DNA from: Reyranella sp.
GTDB taxonomy: Bacteria; Pseudomonadota; Alphaproteobacteria; Reyranellales; Reyranellaceae
Reading direction: 5' to 3'
Length of the DNA stretch: 64,000 nt
Assembly: GCF_004297265.1 (NCBI RefSeq)
Contig: NZ_SCUT01000050.1
Location: 271,923-335,922 of the forward strand
Below the pieces are notes generated by a model. That model did not search any database and was not told where the DNA came from. It worked only from the letters and a program-made list of their open reading frames with translations. Numbering within the stretch: the first letter of the stretch is position 1; each line of letters starts with the position of its first letter. Below, in pieces: positions 34,573-42,440 of the stretch. The position numbers and the translations under genes are program-made.

Positions 34573-35109
34573 TCACTTCTCGACGACGGTCTTGAGCTTC
34601 GCCAATCCTGCCGCGAAATCCCGGCCGATCATGTCGTCCATGTCCATGAAGGTGCCGATCAGCTTGGTCATGAAGGTGCTGGGACCGTACATCGCCCAGG
34701 TGACAATCGTCTGACCGCCCTTCGGTTCCACCGTCAGTTCGGCCGTGTTGTGACCTTCGAATGGTTTCAGGAAGTCGAGCTTGATCACGACCTTGTTCGG
34801 CGGCTTGGAGTCGACGATCTCCATGCGGCCCTTGCCGACACTGTCGTTGCCGTCCCATTCATAGACGGCGCCCTTGCCGCTCTCGGCGCCGCTGTAGGTG
34901 CGCTTCATCGCGGGATCGCGGCCCTCGTAGGGCGACCACTCCGTCCACCGCTTCAGCCCCTCGATGTAGGGAAAGATCTTCTCGGGCGGCGCGTTCATGG
35001 TCGCTGTCCGCTGGACACGGAACGAATCGGGCTTGGTCGAGGCGTAGATCAGGATCGCCGCAATCGCCACGATGACGCCCGCGCCGACGATGGTCAGGAT
35101 CTTCCGCAT
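34573..35109 (-). CDS. SRPBCC-family (polyketide cyclase-like) membrane-anchored protein
   Basis: Protein of 178 residues: an N-terminal membrane helix (ILTIVGAGVIVAIAAILIYA) followed by a START-like helix-grip fold (RTATMNAPPEKIFPYIEGLKRWTEWSPYE, then TIVTWAMYGPSTFMTKLIG). Such proteins bind hydrophobic ligands. It is the first gene of the SRPBCC-YceI-VOC run. A perfect palindrome at 35127-35146 lies 17 bases before the ATG, so it is probably repressor-controlled. Confidence 0.88.
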   Translation of the reverse strand: MRKILTIVGAGVIVAIAAILIYASTKPDSFRVQRTATMNAPPEKIFPYIEGLKRWTEWSPYEGRDPAMKRTYSGAESGKGAVYEWDGNDSVGKGRMEIVDSKPPNKVVIKLDFLKPFEGHNTAELTVEPKGGQTIVTWAMYGPSTFMTKLIGTFMDMDDMIGRDFAAGLAKLKTVVEK

Positions 35110-35126
35110 TCGGCCGCACCACCTTT

Positions 35127-35146
35127 AGTTAACCAACAAGTTAACT
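35127..35146. promoter_or_regulatory. candidate repressor operator upstream of the SRPBCC gene
   Basis: AGTTAAC-CAACAA-GTTAACT: perfect 7-bp inverted arms, each containing the palindrome GTTAAC. It lies 17 bases before the start codon, overlapping the expected promoter, and is markedly AT-rich against the surroundings. SRPBCC genes are often paired with ArsR- or TetR-type regulators, but none is in this window. Confidence 0.6.
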
Positions 35147-35194
35147 CTAGGACGATATGGAGGCCGTCGTCAATCCACGGCGCCGGCCTTGGCT

Positions 35195-36802
35195 TCAGGC
35201 CAGCGCGAAACCCTCGTAGCCGTTGGCCACGACCTTCTCGCAGGCCTGGATGTAGGCCGGCAGGCCGCCGATATAGGGCATGAACACCCGCGGCTTGCCG
35301 GGGATGTTGGCGCCGACATACCAGGAGCTGCAGGTCGAGCGAAGGGTGATGTTGGACACGTCGCCGACATGGCCGACCCATTCCTCCTGCGCTTCCGGCA
35401 CCGGCTCGATCACCGTCTTGCCCTGGGCGCGCAGCGACTCGAGGCAGTCGGCGATGAAGTCGACATGCTGTTCGATCGAGGGAAGCATGTTGGTCAGCAC
35501 CGAGGGGCTGCCCGGGCCGGTGATCATGAACAGGTTGGGGAAGTCCACGACGGTCAGGCCGAGATAGGTCTTCGGCCCCTCGTTCCAGCGCTCCTTCAAG
35601 GTCACGCCGCCGCGACCGCGAAAGTCGACCTTGAGCAGCGCACCGGTCATGGCGTCGAAGCCCGTCGCGAGGACCAGGCAGTCGAAGGTGAAATCCTCTC
35701 CCTTGGCGCGCAGGCCGGTCGGCGTGATGCGCTCGATCGGCTCGTCGCTGATGTCGACCAGGGTCACGTTCGGCCGGTTGAAGGTCGCCCAGTAGCCGGT
35801 GTCGACGCAGAGCCGCTTGCAGCCGATGATGTTCTTCGGCACCAGCGCCGCCGCCGTCTTCGGATCCGTCACCACCTCGCCGATCTTGGCCCGCACGAAA
35901 TCCGCCGCGGCCTTGTTCGAATCGTCATTCAGCAGCAGATCGGAGAAGGACGCCATGAAACCCAGCCCGCCATAGTCCCAGCGTGCCTGGAACTGCCGAT
36001 TGCGCTCCTCCTCCGGCGTCTCGGCGGCCGAGGCGGGATTGATCGTGAAGTCGATGCCGGCCGGCTTGGTCTTGGCCCGCCGGCGCATCTCGGGATAATT
36101 CGCCTTCACCTGCCGCACATAGTCGGGATCGAGTGGCCTGTTGTGCGCCGGCACCGTGTAGTTCGCGGTGCGCTGGAAGACGGTGAGGTGCTTGGCCTGC
36201 TCCGCCATCACCGGGATCGACTGGATGGCCGAGGAGCCGGTGCCGATCACGCCCACGGTCTTTCCCGTGAAGTCGACGCCCTCATGCGGCCAGTTGCCGG
36301 TGTGATAGGTCGGACCCTTGAAATCCTCGAGGCCGGGAATCTTCGGCGTGTTGGGCGAGGACAGGCAGCCCATCGCGGTGATCACGAACCGGGCCGTGAC
36401 CGTCTCGGCCGTACCGGACGCGCCGGCCTTCTCCGTCTCGACCCGCCAGACATTCGCGGTTTCGTCGAAAGTCGCCTTGCGGACACGCGTCTCGAAGCGC
36501 ATGTCGCGGCGCAGCTCGTAGCGGTCGGCGACATGGTTGGCGTAGCGCAGGATCTCGGGCTGGGTGGCGTAGCGCTCGCTCCATTCCCATTCCTGCTCCA
36601 GTTCCGGATCGAACTGGTAGGAATACTGGACGCTCTCCACGTCGCAGCGCGCCCCCGGATAACGGTTCCAGTACCAGGTGCCGCCGACACCTTTGCCGGC
36701 CTCGAACACACGCGCCGTGAAGCCCTTCTGGCGAAGCCGGTGCAGCATGTACATGCCGCCGAACCCCGCGCCGATGATCACCGCATCGAAATCGATCGAC
36801 AT
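35195..36802 (-). CDS. flavin-containing monooxygenase, Baeyer-Villiger type
   Basis: FAD- and NADPH-dependent oxygenase of 535 residues. Motifs: FAD GAGFGGMYMLHRLR near the N-terminus, the 'GGTWYWNRYPGARCD' block of cyclohexanone-monooxygenase relatives, the BVMO fingerprint FxGxxxHxxxWP seen as FKGPTYHTGNWP, and the NADPH Rossmann GVIGTGSSAIQ. It should insert oxygen next to a ketone or oxidise a heteroatom. A terpene or cyclic ketone substrate is possible but cannot be read here. It is divergent from the amine-oxidase-like gene at 36915. Confidence 0.92.
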   Translation of the reverse strand: MSIDFDAVIIGAGFGGMYMLHRLRQKGFTARVFEAGKGVGGTWYWNRYPGARCDVESVQYSYQFDPELEQEWEWSERYATQPEILRYANHVADRYELRRDMRFETRVRKATFDETANVWRVETEKAGASGTAETVTARFVITAMGCLSSPNTPKIPGLEDFKGPTYHTGNWPHEGVDFTGKTVGVIGTGSSAIQSIPVMAEQAKHLTVFQRTANYTVPAHNRPLDPDYVRQVKANYPEMRRRAKTKPAGIDFTINPASAAETPEEERNRQFQARWDYGGLGFMASFSDLLLNDDSNKAAADFVRAKIGEVVTDPKTAAALVPKNIIGCKRLCVDTGYWATFNRPNVTLVDISDEPIERITPTGLRAKGEDFTFDCLVLATGFDAMTGALLKVDFRGRGGVTLKERWNEGPKTYLGLTVVDFPNLFMITGPGSPSVLTNMLPSIEQHVDFIADCLESLRAQGKTVIEPVPEAQEEWVGHVGDVSNITLRSTCSSWYVGANIPGKPRVFMPYIGGLPAYIQACEKVVANGYEGFALA

Positions 36803-36914
36803 GCGTCCTCCGGAATTGCTGAAGTCGGTAGAAAATCCCTGGCAAAATTAGTGCGGGAGAGGAGGTGGCCGCGCAAGCCTTCCCATGGCACCTCTTCTCG
36901 CGGAGAAGAATGAA

Positions 36915-38228
36915 ATGACCGAATCCGACTATCCGGCCAGCTGGTATGCCGCCACGCGAGACGTGGACAAGCCGCGTGCGCCGCTCGCCGCGCAGGAAGA
37001 GGCCGATGTCGCGGTCGTGGGCGGCGGCTTCGCGGGCCTGCATACGGCGCGGCTGCTGGCGCGGCAGGGGAAGCGCGTGATGTTGCTGGAACGGCGGCGC
37101 ATCGGCTGGGGCGCCTCCGGCCGCAACGGCGGCTTCGTCGGCCCGGGCTACGCCCAGCGCTCCGGCGCGCTGATCGACCGGCTGGGACTCGATCATGCGC
37201 GCCGGCTCTATGCCCAGTCACAGCGCGGCGTCGCGATCGTGCGCGAGGCGATCGCGGAGCTCGGCCGACCCGACATCCTGATGGGCAGTGGCAAGCTCAG
37301 CGTCTCGCGCACCGACCAGGGCGCGGGCTTCGCCGAGCGCACGCGCAAACTGGCGGAGCAGCTCGGCGCGTCGTTCGAACCCTGGGAGACCTCGCGCGTG
37401 CGCGCCGTGCTGGCAACGAAGCGCTATCATCAGGCCATCCACGACCCGGCCTCGTTCCATATCCATCCGCTCAACCTCGCCCTGACATTGACGGACGACA
37501 TCGAGCGTCAGGGCGGGCGCGTCCACGAAAACACCGAGGCCATCGGATTGACACGCGACGGCAAGGGCTGGCGCCTGCGCACGCCGCGTGGCGGCGTCAG
37601 GGCACAGCATGTCGTGCTGGCCGGCAATGCCGATCTCGGTGCCGTACAGCCGGGTGTCGCGCGGGCGGTGCTGCCGGTCGCGACCTATGTCGCCGTCACC
37701 GGGAAGCTCGGTCCCCGGCTCGGCGAGGCGGTCCGCTGGACGGGCGCGATCTCAGACACGCGCCGTGCCGGCGACTACTACCGGGTCGTCGACGGCGACC
37801 GGCTTCTATGGGGCGGCCGCATCACCACCGACACGAGCGAGCCGCCGCGCCTGCGCGAGATGATGCGCGGCGACATCCTCTCCGTCTATCCCCAGCTCGG
37901 CGAGATCGAGATCGCCTATGCCTGGCCCGGCATCATGGGCTACGCGCCGCACAAGATGCCCCAGGTGGGCGAGACCGAGCCCGGCCTCTGGGTCTGCTCG
38001 GCCTTCGGCGGCCATGGCGTCGCGCAGACGGCGGCCGGCGCCGATGCGGTCGCGGCCGGCATCCTGGGCGATCCGTCGCGCTGGCGCCTGTTCGCGCCCT
38101 TTGGCACGGGCTGGGCCGGTGGTCCCGCCGGACGGGCGGCGACTCAGCTTGCCTACTGGGGCCTCCAGATGCGTGACTGGTGGGACGAGAAGCGCCAGGC
38201 ACAGAACGCGGAGACGTTGCGCACATGA
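36915..38228 (+). CDS. FAD-dependent amine oxidase-like protein (DAO/PuuB family)
   Basis: Flavoprotein of 437 residues. SYxAAT-like SWYAATR at the N-terminus and DVAVVGGGFAGLHTARLLARQG (FAD Rossmann, about 30-52) are typical of gamma-glutamylputrescine oxidase relatives. The C-terminal FGGHGVAQTAAGADAVAAGILG closes the FAD site. It probably oxidises a secondary or primary amine. ATG 36915 has GGAGAAG ahead and gives the family N-terminus. The stop overlaps the next gene (ATGA), so the product may feed the molybdenum hydroxylase downstream. Confidence 0.88.
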   Translation: MTESDYPASWYAATRDVDKPRAPLAAQEEADVAVVGGGFAGLHTARLLARQGKRVMLLERRRIGWGASGRNGGFVGPGYAQRSGALIDRLGLDHARRLYAQSQRGVAIVREAIAELGRPDILMGSGKLSVSRTDQGAGFAERTRKLAEQLGASFEPWETSRVRAVLATKRYHQAIHDPASFHIHPLNLALTLTDDIERQGGRVHENTEAIGLTRDGKGWRLRTPRGGVRAQHVVLAGNADLGAVQPGVARAVLPVATYVAVTGKLGPRLGEAVRWTGAISDTRRAGDYYRVVDGDRLLWGGRITTDTSEPPRLREMMRGDILSVYPQLGEIEIAYAWPGIMGYAPHKMPQVGETEPGLWVCSAFGGHGVAQTAAGADAVAAGILGDPSRWRLFAPFGTGWAGGPAGRAATQLAYWGLQMRDWWDEKRQAQNAETLRT

Positions 38229-40525
38229 CGATCGAACGGATGGGCGACTCAGCCCTGCGGCGAGAGGATGCGCGGTTCGTCACCGGCCACGGCGCCTATC
38301 TCGACGACCTGAAGTTCGACGGCGTCGCCCAGGCCGTGGTGCTGCGCTCGCCGCATGCCCATGCGCTGATCCGGTCCATCGACACGACGGCGGCACGCTC
38401 CGCGCCCGGCGTGCTTGCCGTCCTCACGGCGGCCGACGCCGCGGCCGACGGGCTGAAGCCGCTGCGTCCCTATGCCGAAGCGAACGTGCAGACCGGCGAG
38501 CCCTTCGCCTTCGCACCACAGCCCCTCCTGGCCTCGGACAAGGTCCGCTTTGCCGGCGAACCCGTGGCGCTGATCGTCGCCGGGACGCACGCGCAGGCGC
38601 TCGACGCCGCCGAGTTGGTCGTCGTCGATTACCAGGCGCTGCCGGCCGTGACCTCACCGGAGGGCGCACGCGCCCACGGTGCGCCCCAGCTCGCCAAGGA
38701 GATTCCCAACAACACCTGCCTCGACTGGCACGCCGGCGACACGGAAGGCACCGACGCGGCGTTCGCCCGGGCCGCGCATGTCGTGTCGCTCGACCTCGAC
38801 AATCATCGCATCGTGATGAACCCGATGGAGCCGCGCGGCGGCGTGGGCACGTTCGATCCAACGACCGGGCGCTACACGCTCCACGTCTCGAGCCAGAACA
38901 TCCACATCAACCGCACCTTCGTGGCGCGCTCGCTCGGGGTCGAGGCGAAGGACGTGCGGTTCATCGCGCACGATGTCGGCGGCGGCTTCGGCGCCAAGAA
39001 CTTCGCCTATGTCGAGCACGCGCTGATCCTGTGGGCCGCGCGCCGGATCGCCCTGCCGGTGAAATGGATCGCCAGCCGCAGCGAGGTCTTTCTGTCGGAC
39101 CATGCAGCGCGCGACATGCAGGCCGAGGCGTCGCTGGCGCTCGATGCAAACGGCAAGTTCCTTGCGCTCAGGATCGCGAGTGTCGCCAATCTCGGCGCCT
39201 ATATGGCCGGGGCCGGCGGCGGCGTGCAGACCTTCCAGTACATCCATCTCCAGGGCTCGGTGTACCGCATCCCCGCGATCGCGCTGCACGTCGTGGCCGT
39301 CGTCACCAACACCGCGCCCATCGGCGTGACGCGCGGCCCCGGTTTTGCCGAGGCGATCAACATCGTCGAGCGGCTGATCGATGCGGCGGCGCACCGGACC
39401 GGCTTCGATCGCGCCGATCTCAGGCGATGGAACATGGTGCCGGCCGAAGCGATGCCCATGACCAATGCCTTCGGCTTCGAGGTCGACAGCGGCCGCTTCG
39501 CCGAATCGCTCGACCATGCCCTGGCCCGTGCCGACCGTGCGGGCTTCGATGCCCGACGGCGCGAGAGCGAACGACGCGGACGGCTGCGCGGGCTGGGCTT
39601 CGCCTATCACATCAAGGCGACCGGCGGTCCGCCCGATGAGAATGTCGACGTACGCTTCGAAGCGGACGGCACCGTCTCGCTGATCACCGGCACCCAGCAT
39701 ATCGGCCAGGGCCACGAAACGACCTTCCCGCAGATCCTCAGCACTCGGCTGGGCATTCCCAACGCGCGTATCCGCCTCGTGCAGGGCGACACCGACGCGA
39801 TCCCGTTCGGCGGCGGCCATGGCAGCTCGCGCGCCACCTACATGGGCGGCACGGCGATCTGGCGCGCCTCCGACGAGATCATCGCCAAGGGCACCGCGCT
39901 GGCGGCCGACGCACTCGAAGCATCGGTGGCCGATATCCGCTTCGAGGATGGGCGCTTCGTCGTCTCCGGCACCGACCGGGCCATCGGCTTGTTCGACGTG
40001 GCGGCGCTCGGTCGCGAGAGGGGCAGGCCGCTCGACACGTTCCACGCCTGGAAGCGCGAGCACATGACCTTTCCCAACGGTGCGCACGTGGTCGAGGTCG
40101 AGATCGACCGCGACACCGGCCGGGTCGACCTGGCGCGCTACACGGCGGTCGACGATTACGGCGTGCTGGTCAATCCGATGATCGCGGCCGGCCAGGCGCA
40201 CGGCGCCATGGCGCAGGGCGCGGGCCAGGCGCTGCTGGAGCATGCGACCTACGACCCGGAGTCGGGCCAGATGGTGGCCGGCTCCTTCATGGACTACGCC
40301 CTGCCGCGCGCCGACGACCTGCCCTCGTTCGACCTCGGCTTCAACCCCACCCGCTGCACGACCAACCCGCTGGGGGTGAAGGGCTGTGGCGAGGCCGGCG
40401 CCATCGCGGCCTTCCCCGCCATCGCCAACGCCATCCTTGACGCGCTGGCGCCGCTCGGCGTGAAAGGCTTCGACGGTCCGGCGAGTCCGCTGCGGATCTG
40501 GCAGGCCATCGAGGAGGCACGATGA
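38225..40525 (+). CDS. xanthine dehydrogenase-family molybdopterin-binding subunit
   Basis: Second molybdenum hydroxylase large subunit in the window, 766 residues. Cofactor blocks are DVGGGFGAKN and QGHETTFPQI, and the catalytic Glu is in GVKGCGEAGAI. The loop that is AYRGAGR in its relative at 13065 is GVTRGPGFAEA here, so it belongs to another subgroup and probably has another substrate. It overlaps the amine-oxidase-like gene and the DUF938 gene (4 bp each), giving a tight three-gene operon. FAD and Fe-S subunits are absent. Confidence 0.9.
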   Translation: MTIERMGDSALRREDARFVTGHGAYLDDLKFDGVAQAVVLRSPHAHALIRSIDTTAARSAPGVLAVLTAADAAADGLKPLRPYAEANVQTGEPFAFAPQPLLASDKVRFAGEPVALIVAGTHAQALDAAELVVVDYQALPAVTSPEGARAHGAPQLAKEIPNNTCLDWHAGDTEGTDAAFARAAHVVSLDLDNHRIVMNPMEPRGGVGTFDPTTGRYTLHVSSQNIHINRTFVARSLGVEAKDVRFIAHDVGGGFGAKNFAYVEHALILWAARRIALPVKWIASRSEVFLSDHAARDMQAEASLALDANGKFLALRIASVANLGAYMAGAGGGVQTFQYIHLQGSVYRIPAIALHVVAVVTNTAPIGVTRGPGFAEAINIVERLIDAAAHRTGFDRADLRRWNMVPAEAMPMTNAFGFEVDSGRFAESLDHALARADRAGFDARRRESERRGRLRGLGFAYHIKATGGPPDENVDVRFEADGTVSLITGTQHIGQGHETTFPQILSTRLGIPNARIRLVQGDTDAIPFGGGHGSSRATYMGGTAIWRASDEIIAKGTALAADALEASVADIRFEDGRFVVSGTDRAIGLFDVAALGRERGRPLDTFHAWKREHMTFPNGAHVVEVEIDRDTGRVDLARYTAVDDYGVLVNPMIAAGQAHGAMAQGAGQALLEHATYDPESGQMVAGSFMDYALPRADDLPSFDLGFNPTRCTTNPLGVKGCGEAGAIAAFPAIANAILDALAPLGVKGFDGPASPLRIWQAIEEAR

Positions 40526-41115
40526 GACGCGAAGCACCGGCTGCGGCCCGCAACCGGCAACCGATCCTCGAGGTGCTGCAGCCGCGCCTGCCGGAAAAGG
40601 GACTGGTGCTGGAGATTGCCAGCGGCACCGGCGAGCATGTCGTGCACTACGCCGCCGCCCGGCCGGGCCTCACCTTCCAGCCCAGCGACCCCGATGCCGG
40701 CGCGCGCGCCAGCGTCGACGACTGGGTACGGACGCTTGGCCTCGGCAATGTGCGGCCGGCGCTGGAGATCGACGTCACCATGGAGTCGTGGCCGGTCGAG
40801 CGGGCGGACGCCGTGCTCTGCTGCAACATGATCCATATCGCGCCGTGGGAGGCCGCGATCGGGCTGGTGACGGGCGCCGCGCGCCTGACGCCCCCGGGCG
40901 GCCTGCTCTTCCTTTATGGCCCGTACCGGCGCGGCGGCCGGCATACCGCGCCCAGCAACGAGTCCTTCGACGCCGACCTCAAACGTCGCAATCCCGCATG
41001 GGGCGTGCGGGACCTCGAGGCTGTCACCAGACTGGCCGCCGCGCAGGGCTTTTCCGCGCCGGAGATCGTCGAGATGCCAGCAAACAATCTGTCGCTGCTC
41101 TTCAATCGCCTGTGA
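40522..41115 (+). CDS. DUF938 SAM-dependent methyltransferase-like protein
   Basis: Protein of 197 residues with a class I methyltransferase fold. Motif I is VLEIASGTGEHVVHYA, followed by FQPSDPDAGARASV, CCNMIHIAPWEA and LLFLYGPYRRGG, which are hallmarks of DUF938. The substrate is unknown. ATG 40522 overlaps the hydroxylase stop. Mg2+ or cofactor use cannot be judged. Confidence 0.9.
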   Translation: MRREAPAAARNRQPILEVLQPRLPEKGLVLEIASGTGEHVVHYAAARPGLTFQPSDPDAGARASVDDWVRTLGLGNVRPALEIDVTMESWPVERADAVLCCNMIHIAPWEAAIGLVTGAARLTPPGGLLFLYGPYRRGGRHTAPSNESFDADLKRRNPAWGVRDLEAVTRLAAAQGFSAPEIVEMPANNLSLLFNRL

Positions 41116-41191
41116 TGATGCTGGGCGGTGGCAATCCTGCAGGGGATGCGCTAACGCTTGAACCGGCCTCGCGGGGAGCATCGTCGGAAAT

Positions 41192-42421
41192 ATGTCGAAT
41201 CGTAACGATGAAGCCGTAGTTTTTGCAGTCACGAGACCGCTTCGGGTATTGGCGCCAGTCATGGCGGCCGTCACGCTGGCTGCGCTGCTGGCCGGCTGCA
41301 AGCCCGAGAACAAGTTCCAGCCGCCGCCGCCGGCCGAAGTCAGTGTCGGCGTCCCGGTCAAACAGGAAGTCGCGCCCTTCGAGGTCCTGACCGGCAACAC
41401 GGTGGCCTTTGCGACCGTCGACCTCGTGGCCCGCGTCGAGGGCTTCCTCACCTCGCAGAACTACGTCGACGGGTCGGAGATGAAGAAGGGCGACCAGCTC
41501 TTCGGCATCGAGCAGACGATGTACAAGGCCAAGGTCAAGGAGGCCGAGGCCCAGCTCGACGGCGCCAAGGCCTCGCTGGCCCAGGCCGAGGCCGAGTTCA
41601 CCCGCCAGGAGACCCTGCTGCGCCAGAACGTCTCGGCTCAGGCCACCTACGATCAGGCCAAGGCCAAGCGCGACAACGCCCGGGCCAATGTCGAGAATGC
41701 CGAGGGCAACCTCACGGTCGCTCAGACGAACCTGGGCTACACCACGGTCCTTGCGCCGTTCGACGGCATCGTCAGCAAGCATCTGGTCTCGGTCGGGGAG
41801 CTGGTCGGTGCGACCACAGCCACCAAGCTGGCCACGATCGTGCAGCTCGACCCGATGTACGTCACGTTCAACATGAGCGAACAGGACGTGCTGCAGGTCC
41901 GCCAGAACCTGAAGAACCGTCGCATCGACGTCGAGGAACTGAGCAAGATCCCGCTCGAGATCGGCCTGATGAACGAGGAGGGATTCCCCCACAAGGGATT
42001 CATGAACTACGTCTCTCCCGAGATCGATGCGACCACCGGCACGATCCTGGTGCGCGGCCTGTTCAGCAATCCGACGCGGGCGCTCATTCCGGGCTTCTTC
42101 GTCCGGGTGAAGGTCCCGCAGGGGCTGGGCCCTGCCGCCGCACTGCTGGTGCCCAACCGGGTGATCGCGGAGGACCAGGCGGGCAAGTATCTCCTGACGG
42201 TCGGCAAGGACAATGTCGTCGTCCAGACCCGGGTCACCACTGGCCAGCTTCTCGCCAACGGTCTGCGCGTCATCTCGACGGGGCTCCAGCCCGACGACCA
42301 GGTGGTGCTGAACCTGAACGGCGCCGCGATCCCCGGCGCCAAGGTGGTTCCCAAGGTGACGACCATCCCGGTCACGACCGACAGCGCCCCCGCGGCGCCG
42401 ACTCCCGCCGCCCCGAAGTGA
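41192..42421 (+). CDS. RND efflux periplasmic adaptor (MexE/AcrA type lipoprotein)
   Basis: Membrane fusion protein of 409 residues linking the pump to an outer-membrane channel. The N-terminus has a hydrophobic stretch and lipobox LAGC (Cys about 34), so it is probably lipid-anchored. The lipoyl halves flank a helical hairpin of repeated Ala/Glu/Gln heptads (KVKEAEAQLDGAKASLAQAEAEF), and TVLAPFDGIVSKHLVSVG marks the second lipoyl half. It is followed by its pump after 19 bp. No outer-membrane factor or regulator is adjacent. Confidence 0.92.
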   Translation: MSNRNDEAVVFAVTRPLRVLAPVMAAVTLAALLAGCKPENKFQPPPPAEVSVGVPVKQEVAPFEVLTGNTVAFATVDLVARVEGFLTSQNYVDGSEMKKGDQLFGIEQTMYKAKVKEAEAQLDGAKASLAQAEAEFTRQETLLRQNVSAQATYDQAKAKRDNARANVENAEGNLTVAQTNLGYTTVLAPFDGIVSKHLVSVGELVGATTATKLATIVQLDPMYVTFNMSEQDVLQVRQNLKNRRIDVEELSKIPLEIGLMNEEGFPHKGFMNYVSPEIDATTGTILVRGLFSNPTRALIPGFFVRVKVPQGLGPAAALLVPNRVIAEDQAGKYLLTVGKDNVVVQTRVTTGQLLANGLRVISTGLQPDDQVVLNLNGAAIPGAKVVPKVTTIPVTTDSAPAAPTPAAPK

Positions 42422-42440
42422 CCGGCCGGGAAACGCAGCC

